DNA of 11,990 nucleotides from Clostridiales bacterium UBA6468 (GTDB taxonomy: Bacteria > Bacillota > Clostridia > Oscillospirales > Oscillospiraceae). Where the stretch lies: assembly GCA_002436765.1 (NCBI GenBank), contig DJNI01000012.1:1-11990 (forward strand), in the 5' to 3' direction. The notes beneath the pieces are model-generated. The model saw nothing but the letters and a program-made list of their open reading frames with translations. It did not search any database and was not told the DNA's origin. Position numbers and translations under genes: made by a program. This document shows positions 7,066 through 11,990 of this stretch, piece by piece. The first letter of the stretch is position 1. Every line of letters starts with the position of its first letter.

Positions 7066-7293
7066 TCATACCGGCGTGAAGACGTACTTCTGGATCAGGC
7101 CGTCTGCCACCGCGTGGATGGTCACGCTGCCGCCGGCGCCTTTTTCCGTGGAAAATTCCACGTTTTTTCCCTTCAGGCGACCGCGGAGGTACGCCTCCGG
7201 GTCGTCGCATTCCACCTCTTCAAAAAAGACGTCCCGCATCTGGTTGTTGCGGCAAAGGTTCTTGATCTCGTAAACCAGTTCGTATTCTGCCAT
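7066..7293 (-). CDS. Small protein of unknown function (75 aa)
   Basis: I do not recognise this protein. It is 75 residues, mildly acidic and soluble, with no signal peptide or membrane segment. It has two cysteines (C14 and C29), an N-terminal stretch with alternating hydrophobic residues (ELVYEIKNL), the acidic segment EEVECDDPEAY (25-35), and a C-terminal part likely to form beta strands. The ATG at 7293 is preceded by GGGAGGGAG. The reading frame extends upstream over the promoter and the tRNA gene, so those longer versions are not real. A strong promoter (7345-7373) lies about 50 bases upstream and the strand matches the acs cluster, 326 bases away, with no clear terminator between. A role linked to CODH/ACS is possible but only from position. 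Confidence 0.75.
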   Translation of the reverse strand: MAEYELVYEIKNLCRNNQMRDVFFEEVECDDPEAYLRGRLKGKNVEFSTEKGAGGSVTIHAVADGLIQKYVFTPV

Positions 7294-7344
7294 AAGCGCT
7301 TCTCCCTCCCGTGAATCGTGCCCGCCCGCTCCGGTCAGGCTGTT

Positions 7345-7373
7345 AATATAGCACATCCGCAGCATTTTCTCAA
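7345..7373 (-). promoter_or_regulatory. Promoter of the 75-aa protein gene
   Basis: On the minus strand TTGAGA (7373-7368) and TATATT (7350-7345) are separated by 17 bases, with a TGC extended -10. The -10 matches five of six bases and the -35 four. The predicted leader is about 45 bases. Confidence 0.7.
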
Positions 7374-7402
7374 CCGGGATTCCCTTTTCCGACAAAAAAT
7401 GG

Positions 7403-7431
7403 TTGCTTTTTTCCGGCGGCTCTGCTATAAT
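7403..7431 (+). promoter_or_regulatory. Promoter of tRNA-Gly
   Basis: TTGCTT (7403-7408), a 17-base spacer and a perfect TATAAT (7426-7431) with TGC extension place the transcript start at about 7438, only a few bases before the tRNA 5' end at 7442. It is divergent from the promoter at 7345-7373. Confidence 0.8.
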
Positions 7432-7441
7432 GCTCTTGCAT

Positions 7442-7515
7442 GCAGGATTCGTACATCGGTAGTACAACAGCTTCCCAAGCTGTGAAGGCGGGTTCGACTC
7501 CCGTATCCTGCTCCA
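7442..7515 (+). tRNA. tRNA-Gly (anticodon CCC)
   Basis: The 74-base gene folds as a complete cloverleaf. The acceptor stem GCAGGAT/ATCCTGC has seven perfect pairs, the D arm is GTAC/GTAC, and the anticodon stem is ACAGC/GCTGT with loop TTCCCAA. The T arm is GCGGG-TTCGACT-CCCGT. The discriminator base is T and the CCA end is encoded. Anticodon CCC reads glycine codon GGG. It stands alone, with its own promoter and a terminator about 60 bases downstream. I see no integrase or duplicated tRNA 3' end that would mark an integration site. Confidence 0.96.
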
Positions 7516-7574
7516 TTGGACGCAAATCCGAACACAATTACCATTGTGGGAATGGTTTTCATCCAAACCAAAAG

Positions 7575-7610
7575 ACACGCCCTGCCTTGATTGGCGGGGC
7601 GTGTTCTTTT
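7575..7610. terminator. Bidirectional intrinsic terminator
   Basis: A 12-bp stem (7575-7586 with 7593-7604, one G-T wobble, six-base loop) is followed on the plus strand by TTCTTTT and on the minus strand by TCTTTTGG. It can end both the tRNA-Gly transcript (plus) and the sigma/anti-sigma operon (minus), whose last gene stops at 7616. Confidence 0.85.
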
Positions 7611-7615
7611 ATCCG

Positions 7616-8221
7616 TTAAAAATTGTTCTCGATCAGCATCCGGAACGCGTCCCGGGAAAGCGGGTTCGTCACGGAAATGGAGTAGGCGTAGCTTCCGTCC
7701 GTCCAGATGGCCAGACTGTATACGCCGTCGTTGCCCTTCAGGGTTACGGCGTTTCCGGAGATTTCCAGCGTTTCCTCCTGGGCGTACACATTGTAATCGC
7801 CGGAATTGTCCTCCGTGCCGGGGGATTTGCGGTAGCACAGGCTGTCGGTGCCGCCAAAATACTGGATTTCCGCCAGATTGTCCCAGTAGGACACGTATTC
7901 CGTGCGCTCCACCGTAAAGGGAACGCCCGTCAGCTCGTCCATGGGAATCCCCGTTTTCTCGGTCAGCGCTTCCAGGCTGTCCACGGTATCGATCTGGGCG
8001 GCCGCCATCATTCCCTGCTCAAGCGGGTCGGCCTGCTTCGGCTTCCAGACGAACCAGCAGCACACCGCAATGGCAAGGCACGCCGCCAGCGCAAACAGCC
8101 GCCGGGTCAGCTGACGCTTCTTCCGCTTCGCCTGTTTCGCTTCCACATTCCGGAGGACTCGCTGCCGCATTTTCGGCGTTACTTCGATTCTGTCCATGAT
8201 CTGCTCATACTTCAAAGTCAT
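7616..8221 (-). CDS. Membrane anti-sigma factor for the adjacent ECF sigma factor
   Basis: This 201-residue protein is built like a single-pass anti-sigma factor. It has a cytoplasmic N-terminus (1-40, ending in the basic run KQAKRKKRQ), one membrane helix (about 41-59, ACLAIAVCCWFVW) and an outside domain of about 140 residues. It overlaps the upstream sigma gene by 17 bases with AGGAGG just before its ATG, so the two are translationally coupled. No HxxxCxxC zinc motif is present, so it is not a ZAS-type anti-sigma factor. The C-terminal part (SGDYNVY near 137, then LKGNDGVYSLAIWTDGSYAY) is clearly related to the lipoprotein encoded two genes upstream. It resembles the DUF4367-like sensor domains of Clostridia, though I cannot confirm the family. 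The signal it senses is unknown. Confidence 0.85.
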   Translation of the reverse strand: MTLKYEQIMDRIEVTPKMRQRVLRNVEAKQAKRKKRQLTRRLFALAACLAIAVCCWFVWKPKQADPLEQGMMAAAQIDTVDSLEALTEKTGIPMDELTGVPFTVERTEYVSYWDNLAEIQYFGGTDSLCYRKSPGTEDNSGDYNVYAQEETLEISGNAVTLKGNDGVYSLAIWTDGSYAYSISVTNPLSRDAFRMLIENNF

Positions 8222-8795
8222 AGCCCTCCTGCAAAATGGTTTTCAGCTTTTCCCTGCCCCGGCGAAGGTCGGAACGGACGGTGGACGGGTTCCGCTGTAG
8301 GATTTTCGCAATTTCGTCCGTGGAATAACCCTCGTAATAGTGCAGGTGGATCACCTCCCGGAACTGCACCGGCAATTCCTTCACCGCGTCCCAGACGAAG
8401 GACAGGTCTTCCCGTCCCTCCTCCGCCAAGTCTTCACTCAGCTCGTCGGAAGCCCGGAGGGCGTTGTATTCGATGCGGTTCTTGCTCAGGTTCGCCGCCA
8501 CCCGCAGGAGCCACGCCTTTTTGTGCTCCTCGCTTTCAAAACTGGGAGCGGCGGTCAGGAGCTTCAGAAGCGTGTCCTGCAAAACTTCCTCCGCGTCCGC
8601 CATGTTATGAAGATAACTGTAGGCGCAGCGCAGGATCGCGTTTCCGTATTTGTCCAGAGCATCCGCCGCCAGTTGACCTGCCCGGTCATCTGCCCTTGTC
8701 TGCTGCTTTTCCTGGGGGATCAGGCGCAGAGCGAAGGCATACAGCCGCCCCAGAAGCCGCCACCACAGGGGCATGGGAATTGCTATTGCTTCCAT
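8205..8795 (-). CDS. ECF-type RNA polymerase sigma factor
   Basis: This is a 196-residue group 4 sigma factor. Region 2 spans about 43-110 (DKYGNAILRCAYSYL, the acidic AEEVLQDT, and HKKAWLLRVAANLSKNRI). Region 4 spans about 138-190 (LPVQFREVIHLHYYEGYSTDEIAKIL, then STVRSDLRRGREKLK with the helix-turn-helix). It lacks regions 1.1 and 3, as expected. Unusually, the first 45 residues form an extension with a tryptophan-rich, amphipathic stretch (WWRLLGRLYAFALRLIP) that could touch the membrane. The ATG at 8795 has AAAGGA about nine bases upstream; a start at residue 8 is possible but has a weaker site. It lies 37 bases after the lipoprotein gene and overlaps the anti-sigma gene by 17 bases. It probably controls its own operon. 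Confidence 0.92.
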   Translation of the reverse strand: MEAIAIPMPLWWRLLGRLYAFALRLIPQEKQQTRADDRAGQLAADALDKYGNAILRCAYSYLHNMADAEEVLQDTLLKLLTAAPSFESEEHKKAWLLRVAANLSKNRIEYNALRASDELSEDLAEEGREDLSFVWDAVKELPVQFREVIHLHYYEGYSTDEIAKILQRNPSTVRSDLRRGREKLKTILQEGYDFEV

Positions 8796-8832
8796 TCCAA
8801 AGGTTCCTTTCTTCCAAAATTCAGGGCGGTTT

Positions 8833-9345
8833 TCAGTCCAGACTCTCCACCCAGACGCTCAGCTGCTCGGCGCTCATACCGGCGTCGCACATCACCGCGT
8901 AGGAATACTCGCCGTCCGTCCAGGTTGCGGTGTAGATCAGGCCGTCGTTGCCCTTGCAGAGGACGGTGTGACCGCCGACGATCTGCTCCTCGGTCACGTC
9001 ATAGGTATTGTAGTCGCCGCTGATGTCGTCGCTGCCCAGTCCCTTGCGGAAATACAGTCTGGAATCGTCATCGTTGCTGAAAATCACTTGGGCGGTTTCA
9101 TTTTCAATGGCCGCGATGTAGCGCTCCGTGTAGCCGTCCACAGTCTCGGGGGCTGTGAAGGGGAACCCGGCGAGCTTGCCCGCTTCTTCCAGGCTGGTGC
9201 ATTCCTGCCAGGGGTTGGGGATCCGGACGTTTTCGCCATGGGCAGTGGTGTCGGCGGCAATTCCGTCATCAGCCGCATTTCCGCTGCACCCCACGATGGT
9301 CAGTGCCATCACCAAACTCAAAATAACAGCAATAAACTTTTCCAT
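8833..9345 (-). CDS. Lipoprotein sharing the anti-sigma sensor domain
   Basis: The 170-residue product begins with a lipoprotein signal peptide (positive residue K3, hydrophobic core, lipobox TIVGC with C20), followed by a short polar linker and one globular domain. This domain matches the outside part of the anti-sigma factor: SGDYNTYDVTEEQIVGGHTV and CKGNDGLIYTATWTDGEYSY here align with SGDYNVYAQEETLEISGNAV and LKGNDGVYSLAIWTDGSYAY there. The protein should be anchored to the outer face of the membrane and may compete with or modulate the anti-sigma sensor. I chose the ATG at 9345 with AAAGGA about 11 bases upstream; a TTG two codons earlier is also possible. It is the first gene of the three-gene operon, and its promoter lies in the divergent gap to 9493. 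Confidence 0.85.
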   Translation of the reverse strand: MEKFIAVILSLVMALTIVGCSGNAADDGIAADTTAHGENVRIPNPWQECTSLEEAGKLAGFPFTAPETVDGYTERYIAAIENETAQVIFSNDDDSRLYFRKGLGSDDISGDYNTYDVTEEQIVGGHTVLCKGNDGLIYTATWTDGEYSYAVMCDAGMSAEQLSVWVESLD

Positions 9346-9425
9346 AATCAAAACATTCCTTTCTTTTTCCCGGCATTTCCGCCGTTCTATCCTCTATACA
9401 GGCAGGCATGCCGGAATGTTGCAGC

Positions 9426-9445
9426 CCACAAAAATTTTTTTGTGG
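9426..9445. promoter_or_regulatory. A/T-rich perfect dyad in a divergent promoter region
   Basis: CCACAAAAA (9426-9434) and TTTTTGTGG (9437-9445) form a perfect 9-bp inverted repeat around two T residues. It lies between the lipoprotein/sigma operon (minus) and the DNA glycosylase gene (plus), about 50 to 80 bases from each start. It could be an operator or an UP-like element. On the minus strand TGCAAC (9423-9418), similar to -35 elements used by some ECF sigma factors, lies next to it. Confidence 0.4.
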
Positions 9446-9492
9446 CATTCTTTCGCGGTTTGCGGTATCATGATATAAAGAAGGTGATGGAC

Positions 9493-10131
9493 ATGTATTT
9501 TACGTACGGAGAAACGGAAGTTTCCTATCTGCGCCGGAAGGACAAGCGGCTCTGCGCGGTCATTGACCGGATCGGCCACATCGACCGTGCCGTGGATACC
9601 GACCTTTTTTCCTCCGTCATCCACCACATCATCGGCCAGCAGATCTCCACGAAAGCCCAAGCAACCATCTGGCAGCGGATGCGGGACGCCCTGGGAAACG
9701 TGAACGCCGGGACCGTTCTCGCGGCGGGCGTCCCGAAGCTGCAAGCCCTGGGCATGACCTTCCGCAAGGCGGAGTACATCACGGATTTTGCCGAAAAAGT
9801 CCACACCGGCGCCTTCGATCTGGCCGCCGTGGAGCGGATGTCCGATGCCGACGCCATTGAAGCCCTGCGGGCGCTGAAAGGGATCGGCGTGTGGACGGCG
9901 GAAATGATACTTCTCTTTTGTATGCAGCGCCCCGATATTTTCAGCTACGACGACCTCGCCATTCAGCGGGGACTGCGGATGGTCTACCACCATCGGGATA
10001 TCGACCGGCAGCTGTTCGAGAAATACCGCCGCCGGTTCAGCCCCTATTGCAGCGTGGCAAGTTTGTATCTCTGGGCGGTATCCGGCGGGGCGATCCCGGG
10101 AATGCGGGACTACAAGCCAAAATCCAAGTGA
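9493..10131 (+). CDS. DNA-3-methyladenine glycosylase, AlkA-type HhH-GPD
   Basis: This is a base-excision repair enzyme that removes alkylated purines from DNA by cutting the glycosidic bond. The 212-residue protein is the compact form, with only the helix-hairpin-helix glycosylase fold and without the N-terminal domain of E. coli AlkA (282 residues). Visible are IIGQQIS (46-52), the hairpin LKGIGVWTAEM (128-138), which binds DNA, and FSYDDLAIQRG (150-160), whose second aspartate D154 is the expected catalytic residue. I chose the ATG at 9493 because AAGG lies eight bases upstream; an in-frame ATG two codons earlier has too short a spacing. Its last 22 bases overlap the convergent alkyltransferase-like gene, so two alkylation-repair genes face each other. 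No cysteine iron-sulfur cluster is present, which excludes the EndoIII/MutY type. Confidence 0.93.
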   Translation: MYFTYGETEVSYLRRKDKRLCAVIDRIGHIDRAVDTDLFSSVIHHIIGQQISTKAQATIWQRMRDALGNVNAGTVLAAGVPKLQALGMTFRKAEYITDFAEKVHTGAFDLAAVERMSDADAIEALRALKGIGVWTAEMILLFCMQRPDIFSYDDLAIQRGLRMVYHHRDIDRQLFEKYRRRFSPYCSVASLYLWAVSGGAIPGMRDYKPKSK

Positions 10132-10469
10132 TCTTCCTGGATTGAGAACGCTTTTTCAAAGGCCGCCGCGCCGGCCTGAGACGTTTCCCAGCCGTATTTT
10201 TTCAGATCCACACGCCAGCAGCGGCCGTTCCAGTAGGTGGGAACGCCCTCCTCCGCCAGAAGCGTGCGCTGCAAATCGGAGACGAGAAAGTGCTGCGCCC
10301 CGCTCAGCTCGCCCCGGCCGTTGACCACCCGGAAGGCGGGGACATCCTCCCCGGCCAGATTTTCCCGCAGTCCGTAGCCCACCTGCCTGGAGTTCCGGGG
10401 CTTGCCGCAGAGCATGGCGATCTGCCCGTAGGTCGCGACCCTTCCGCGGAGGATGCGCAGGCAGACAAG
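10110..10469 (-). pseudogene. Alkyltransferase-like (ATL/MGMT fold) DNA repair protein, N-terminus missing
   Basis: The frame encodes 119 residues ending in a normal C-terminus (EGVPTYWNGRCWRVDLKKYGW and tail) and belongs to the O6-alkylguanine-DNA alkyltransferase fold. RGRVATYGQIA, the helix NSRQVGYGLR with the arginine finger, and VPAFRVVNGRGELSG are present. Alkyltransferases carry the acceptor cysteine in PCHRV; here this reads PAFRV, so it should bind alkylated guanine without transferring the group, as ATL proteins do. The start is lost. Homology begins near base 10454 at an ILRGRVATYG-type segment and the frame meets a stop at 10470-10472. The only internal ATG (10415) would remove the YG motif and first helix. 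About 15-20 N-terminal residues are missing because a GH31 gene on the other strand begins there. It overlaps the glycosylase gene tail-to-tail by 22 bases. Confidence 0.8.
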
Positions 10470-10473
10470 CTAT
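10452..10473. other. Breakpoint joining two 5'-truncated genes
   Basis: To the left the minus-strand alkyltransferase-like gene loses its N-terminus; to the right the plus-strand GH31 gene begins in the middle of its catalytic domain. Both genes point away from this site and neither has a start codon with a ribosome site. The exact join lies within about 10452-10471. I see no insertion-sequence end, integrase or target duplication. Confidence 0.7.
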
Positions 10474-11688
10474 GTTCCCAAGGCGGATGGCACATCCCTT
10501 TCTCTGGAGGATTTCGATTTTTCGGAATCTCCCTGGCCTGATCCTGGCCAAATGATTCAGCAGCTCCACAACGCAGGGAAAAAGCTGCTGCTCTGGCAGG
10601 CTCCGGTTTACAAGCAGCTGGAGCTCGGGGAAAAGCCGAATCGGCAAAACAGACTGGACTGGCAGGAAGCAATCGAGCAGAAGCTATGCGTCTGCCTCTC
10701 TGACGGAACGCCCTACCATATTCCCCAAGGGAAATGGTTTCCCGGCTCCATGGTGCCGGACTTCACCAACCCTGCCGCAAGGGCAAGCTGGTTTGGCAAG
10801 CGTCAATATCTGCTGGACATGGGCGTGGATGGATTTAAGACCGATGGCGGCGAGTTCATTCACAGCACGGACGTAAAGTTCTACGACGGCAGCACAGGAC
10901 AGCAAGGAATCAACCGCTATCCCCGGGACTATACGGAAAGCTACCGGGACTTTATCGGCAGCGAACGCGTGCTTTTCAGCCGCGCAGGCTTCTCCGGGCA
11001 GCATACTGTTCCCTGCCATTGGAGCGGCGACCAGCAGTCCCAAAACCGGGAGCTTGCAAGTGTGCTGAAAGCCGGTCTTTCCGCAGCTGCATCCGGTATC
11101 CTGTTCTGGGGCTTTGACATTGCCGGATTTGCCGGCCCGCTCCCGACTCTCGATCTTTACCGCAGAGCCACCCAGATGGCTTGCTTCTGCCCCATCATGC
11201 AATGGCATTCCGAGCCGGACGGAGGACAGTTCCGGGACCTGATGCCCGGTGCGGAGGGCAACAACGAGCGCAGCCCATGGAACATGGCGCAGATTTATAA
11301 CGCGCCGGAATTTCTGGATGAGATGCGCTACTGGCATAAGCTCCACGAGCAGCTGCGCCCATACCTCTGGGAAACAGCAAAGAGGTGCGTGAAGGAAAGC
11401 AAGCCCATCCTGCGCCCGCTGGTATACGAATGGCCGGAGGATTCCAACGTTCTCTGCTGTCAGGACGAATACCTGCTGGGAAATGATCTTCTGGCAGCGC
11501 CGCTGCTGGAAGAAAACGCGCATTCCCGCGAGGTTTATCTGCCGCAAGGCACCTGGACGGACTTTTTCTCAGGGGATATTTATATGGGCAACCAAACAAT
11601 TCTCATCGATGCCGGAGACAAACTGCCGGTGTTCACAAGAAATGGGCTTCAACGGAAGCATGACGGATATACGTGCAATTATTTTTGA
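10453..11688 (+). CDS. GH31 family alpha-glucosidase, N-terminally truncated
   Basis: The 411-residue frame is the catalytic and C-terminal part of a glycoside hydrolase family 31 enzyme (usually 650-700 residues), which cleaves alpha-glucosidic bonds with retention. The nucleophile is D131 in GFKTDGGEF and the likely acid/base is D193 in HWSGDQ. GILFWGFDIAGFAG, FCPIMQWHSEPDG and NNERSPWN complete the sugar-binding barrel, and the C-terminal beta domain (GNDLLAAPLLEE, LPQGTWTDFFSG) is intact. The N-terminal beta-sandwich and the first barrel strands are absent. Homology starts at about residue 6 (SYVPKADG), where family members are already deep in the barrel. The ATG at 10453 is fortuitous, with no usable ribosome site and an in-frame stop at 10429. 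As it stands the product should be inactive. It overlaps the phosphoglucomutase gene by 29 bases, suggesting a sugar-use operon in the source locus. Confidence 0.88.
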   Translation: MRRQTSYVPKADGTSLSLEDFDFSESPWPDPGQMIQQLHNAGKKLLLWQAPVYKQLELGEKPNRQNRLDWQEAIEQKLCVCLSDGTPYHIPQGKWFPGSMVPDFTNPAARASWFGKRQYLLDMGVDGFKTDGGEFIHSTDVKFYDGSTGQQGINRYPRDYTESYRDFIGSERVLFSRAGFSGQHTVPCHWSGDQQSQNRELASVLKAGLSAAASGILFWGFDIAGFAGPLPTLDLYRRATQMACFCPIMQWHSEPDGGQFRDLMPGAEGNNERSPWNMAQIYNAPEFLDEMRYWHKLHEQLRPYLWETAKRCVKESKPILRPLVYEWPEDSNVLCCQDEYLLGNDLLAAPLLEENAHSREVYLPQGTWTDFFSGDIYMGNQTILIDAGDKLPVFTRNGLQRKHDGYTCNYF

Positions 11689-11990
11689 TTTAGACGGTGT
11701 GATCTGCTCCACCGACCGATACCACTATCTGGCATGGAAAGCTCTGGCAGATCGGCTGGGCATTCCCTTTGACAAACAGAAAAACAAGCTGCTCCGCGGC
11801 GTCAGTCGCATGGAAAGTCTGGAAATCATTTTGGGAGACCGGAGTTCCCATTTTTCTGAGCAAGAAAAGTTGGAGTTTGCAGAGGAGAAAAACCGGATTT
11901 ACCGGGAGTATCTGCAAACAATGCGCCCATCTGATTTGTCCGAGGAAACCCGCTGCGCCCTGCAAACATTACGGAAGCGGGGCTATCTTC
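11660..11990 (+). CDS. pgmB: Beta-phosphoglucomutase (HAD superfamily), 3' end outside the window
   Basis: The first 110 residues show the HAD phosphatase/mutase signature. In RAIIFDLDGVI, D10 is the phosphorylated nucleophile and D12 the acid/base. The segment STDRYHYLAWKALADRLGI and the cap region LLRGVSRMESLEIIL are typical of beta-phosphoglucomutases, which interconvert beta-glucose 1-phosphate and glucose 6-phosphate in the use of disaccharides split by phosphorylases. The usual DT after GVI reads ST here, which is tolerated in the family as far as I know. The ATG at 11660 overlaps the GH31 gene by 29 bases in another frame. The GGAAG motif is only one base before it, so translation may depend on coupling to GH31. 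The gene continues beyond the window. Confidence 0.88.
   Translation, partial: MTDIRAIIFDLDGVICSTDRYHYLAWKALADRLGIPFDKQKNKLLRGVSRMESLEIILGDRSSHFSEQEKLEFAEEKNRIYREYLQTMRPSDLSEETRCALQTLRKRGYL

Noticed and set aside
7442..7610. tRNA-Gly as an attachment site of an integrated element
   Set aside because: No copy of the tRNA 3' end elsewhere in the window, and no integrase or phage gene.
7544..8902. Open frame of 452 codons on the plus strand opposite the sigma and anti-sigma genes
   Set aside because: Antisense to two genes with clear domains; it starts inside the tRNA terminator region and shows no recognisable domain.
9394..9993. Open frame of 199 codons on the minus strand opposite the DNA glycosylase
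   Set aside because: Shadow frame; the plus strand carries the HhH motif and catalytic aspartate.
10684..11547. Open frame of 287 codons on the minus strand opposite GH31
   Set aside because: Shadow frame; the GH31 active-site motifs are on the plus strand.

Overview
The window looks like high-GC anaerobic Bacillota DNA, most likely from a Clostridia acetogen of the gut Oscillospirales type. The evidence is a Wood-Ljungdahl acetyl-CoA synthase cluster, AGGAGG-type ribosome binding sites, sigma-A-like promoters and an ECF sigma/anti-sigma pair. The class-level placement is an inference from protein content; the family is not resolved.

Bases 1-7000 (minus strand) hold the carbonyl branch of the Wood-Ljungdahl pathway, read right to left. 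The order is a CooC/AcsF nickel-insertion ATPase (5972-6739), acsD (corrinoid iron-sulfur protein small subunit, 4875-5816), a fused acsC-acsE gene (2578-4854) and acsB (acetyl-CoA synthase, 130-2256). In this scheme the C-terminal AcsE part takes the methyl group from methyl-THF. The AcsC/AcsD corrinoid protein carries it to AcsB, whose nickel A-cluster joins it with CO and CoA, and the ATPase serves nickel loading. The CO dehydrogenase subunit (acsA) is not in the window. The cluster is preceded by a promoter whose -10 lies inside a perfect inverted repeat, then a roughly 210-nt structured leader. The cooC/acsD and acsCE/acsB gaps hold strong hairpins. A 22-bp repeat sits twice beyond the acsB stop.

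Bases 7000-7610 hold a 75-residue orphan protein with a good promoter (minus), a divergent tRNA-Gly(CCC) gene with its own promoter (plus), and a bidirectional terminator. Bases 7616-9345 (minus) are a three-gene signalling operon: lipoprotein, ECF sigma factor and membrane anti-sigma factor. The lipoprotein and the anti-sigma factor share an extracytoplasmic domain.

Bases 9493-10469 hold two convergent, overlapping alkylation-repair genes: an AlkA-type glycosylase (plus) and an alkyltransferase-like protein (minus). The latter loses its N-terminus near base 10455. At the same place a GH31 alpha-glucosidase (plus) starts without its N-terminal third, followed by an overlapping beta-phosphoglucomutase gene cut by the window end. 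Two outward-facing genes that both lack their 5' ends mark a breakpoint, either a genomic deletion or rearrangement or a chimeric assembly join.

The main points of novelty are the AcsC-AcsE fusion, the regulatory architecture of its operon, and the breakpoint.
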